From positions 1 through 8,695 of the forward strand of contig JAICIG010000343.1 of NCBI GenBank assembly GCA_025924495.1: a stretch of 8,695 nt of DNA, given 5' to 3'. Below the pieces are notes generated by a model. The model searched no databases. It had not been told where the DNA came from and was given only the letters and a program-made list of their open reading frames with translations. This DNA comes from Pirellulales bacterium. Lineage in GTDB: Bacteria > Planctomycetota > Planctomycetia > Pirellulales > JAICIG01. Each line of letters opens with the position of its first letter. The first letter of the stretch is position 1. The position numbers and the translations under genes are program-made. Shown piece after piece: positions 8,101 to 8,695 of the stretch.

Positions 8101-8695
8101 TGCGGTTCAGTCTCTTTCGTGTCGGGAGGCGGTTCGTCGGCGCTATGGAATAAAAAGCTGATCGCCGCTTTGCCGCCAGGGAGCGTCTTCAGCCGCAAAG
8201 CGTAGTTCTGATTCACGGCTAGTTGGCCGCTTGCTTCGGTCCGCCCCTTGCCGATGATGTACAGGAATTGCCCGGCGCCGGCGGCCTGAGGGCTGACCCA
8301 CGCTTCGAGCGTGATGGCATCCCCATTGGCAAAGTCGAGCGGGCTCTCGGGGCCGGGATCCTTGATGCGAATGAAAGCGCCGCCGGCCGTGAACTCGGCC
8401 GCAGCGTTATCGGGCTCGAAGAGCGGAAACTCGCCTGCCTGTGGACCCGACGAGGCCAATCGCACTTCGCCCGTGATGGCGCCGACTAGCGAAACGGTCG
8501 AGTCGGGCAGTTCTACTTCGTTAAGCACGCGCCCATCTTCGGCCTTCTGCAAGCGCCAGTAGCCCGCCGGCTTGTCTTCCAGCACCAACTCGGCGTAGCG
8601 ATCAGCCGCCGCCGCGCGGCTGTAAGCGACGAACATCACCAAGGTTGCGAAAAACGCGGTACGCCCTTTCCAAACCGTGCGAACCAGGGCCTGCA
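5181..8695 (-). CDS. LamG / PA14-like / DUF1549 / DUF1553 large exported protein, 5' partial
   Basis: The stop is TAA at 5181-5183 and the frame is open to the right edge. The first conventional start in the window, TTG at 8642, would give 1153 residues but cuts through a signal peptide. Upstream codons read [20 protein letters not shown] and lead into an AAAA/D cleavage-like site near base 8604, so the true start is probably outside. Numbering from TTG 8642: a LamG/concanavalin-like domain at about 15-310 ([42 protein letters not shown]), interrupted by a charged low-complexity insert at about 168-210. A PA14-like beta region follows at about 378-500 ([16 protein letters not shown]). DUF1549 is at about 569-755 with haem-c-type CARCH at 732-736 (bases 6435-6449), and DUF1553 at about 805-1150 ([36 protein letters not shown]). 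LamG stands in the N-terminal place where the other module has a cytochrome region. Paired with the DUF1501 gene 44 bases downstream. Surface-polymer contact is inferred from domains; reaction unknown. Confidence 0.93.
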   Translation of the reverse strand, partial: QALVRTVWKGRTAFFATLVMFVAYSRAAAADRYAELVLEDKPAGYWRLQKAEDGRVLNEVELPDSTVSLVGAITGEVRLASSGPQAGEFPLFEPDNAAAEFTAGGAFIRIKDPGPESPLDFANGDAITLEAWVSPQAAGAGQFLYIIGKGRTEASGQLAVNQNYALRLKTLPGGKAAISFLFHSADEPPPDTKETEPQSAAEKPADDNQDKAADAKQAENKPSGKKGDWHRWTSDGSFAIGDGWRHVAVTYVFGQPKSLKGYIDGESVTGKWDMGGATDRAPAIDDDELWIGSSLGGQDASTFRGLLDEVAIYRHALSAERIQARYRYTAPVPEFAADRVEPDSILVDIYEKLPDKKSWRFSSIERTGSFMAPAFALVDVPNKYSARGVKEDRSDPFLVRAMARLTVAAGPRRLLVRCRNASRLYLDGQKVLETPFFSISATGHGKVVPLDASLAPCIRPLARGDSQQYIEIEGDGREHEFIFEMIVGGQNHRPEFGETSVSMAALGEGFEILSPVAAVPLTDAGWQGYVAGERKRLASLNAETRREASREEDNYWQTRHEWARQELAQRTPAAIPQLPAETPATNDVDRFVLRKLLDAGLQPGPLCDNDAFLRRVSLDVIGTIPTPEQIDDFAHERELPDRRARLIERLLADPGWADNWVGYWQDLLAENPNLINPTLSNTGPFRWWIHESFLDNKPFDRFATELVMMEGSKYFGGPAGFELSTQDDAPMAVKARIVSQAFLGVEMKCARCHDDPYHDYLQQDLFSIAAMLRRASQEVPATSTIPGGDEAVKSLIVEVTLKPGQQISPEWPFPELSREEFPPGVLRNSKDHRERLAALITSPRNERFAQVVVNRLWRRYLGYGLVEPVDDWESAKPSHPELLDYLAGEFIGHGYDLKHVARLILNSQTYQRVPQDRPAAEEGKPELFAAPFARRMSAEQIVDSLFVAAGKPLRAGPMNIDIDGARPHTSSLNLGEATRAWHFTSLSNERDRPSLALPEAQPFVTLMEAFGWRGSRQDPLSVRSQEPAVLQPAIMANGILTDRITCLSDDSALTELALAEQPLPQLIDRTFQRLLSRLPTANERAAWTELLSEGYEQRRTGAPRIEREPVRELVGWSNHLAPEANVFKAELEKLVSQGDPPTRRLQPDWRERMEDMLWTLVNSPEWVSLP

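Overview
The window (about 60% G+C by eye, 8.7 kb) looks like a chromosomal segment of a planctomycete, most likely a Pirellulales-type bacterium. The reason is the gene content: two complete or near-complete copies of the module 'PSCyt2/PSD1 (DUF1549/DUF1553) protein followed by a Tat-exported DUF1501 protein'. This pairing is massively expanded in planctomycetes and rare elsewhere.

Layout. (1) Bases 1-1917, plus strand: the 3' part of a DUF1549-DUF1553 gene. The reading frame is open to the left edge and still shows the tail of the usual N-terminal cytochrome (PSCyt1) region. (2) Bases 1921-3363, plus strand: DUF1501 protein with a Tat signal, 3 bases after the previous stop. (3) Bases 3364-3813: non-coding convergent spacer packed with repeats. 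It holds an 18-bp perfect inverted repeat at its outer ends, a degenerate tandem repeat of about 62 bp, and a 110-bp miniature element with perfect 14-bp terminal inverted repeats and two internal hairpins. (4) Bases 3814-5136, minus strand: a second, divergent DUF1501 protein with Tat signal. (5) Bases 5181-8695, minus strand: a large LamG / PA14-like / DUF1549 / DUF1553 protein. Its frame is open to the right edge and its signal peptide begins upstream of the first conventional start codon in the window.

How the genes fit together. Each module is a probable two-gene operon (3-base and 44-base gaps), and the two operons point at each other. In each pair the large protein carries one CXXCH haem-c-type motif and is expected to be exported (a Sec-like leader is visible for the minus-strand one). 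The partner is a Tat-exported protein with an alkaline-phosphatase/sulfatase-like fold. Both pairs therefore act outside the cytoplasm. The biochemical role of these modules is not established; the LamG and PA14-like domains of the minus-strand member suggest carbohydrate or surface-polymer contact. The main unexplained sequence signal is the repeat-filled spacer. Both operon promoters lie outside the window.
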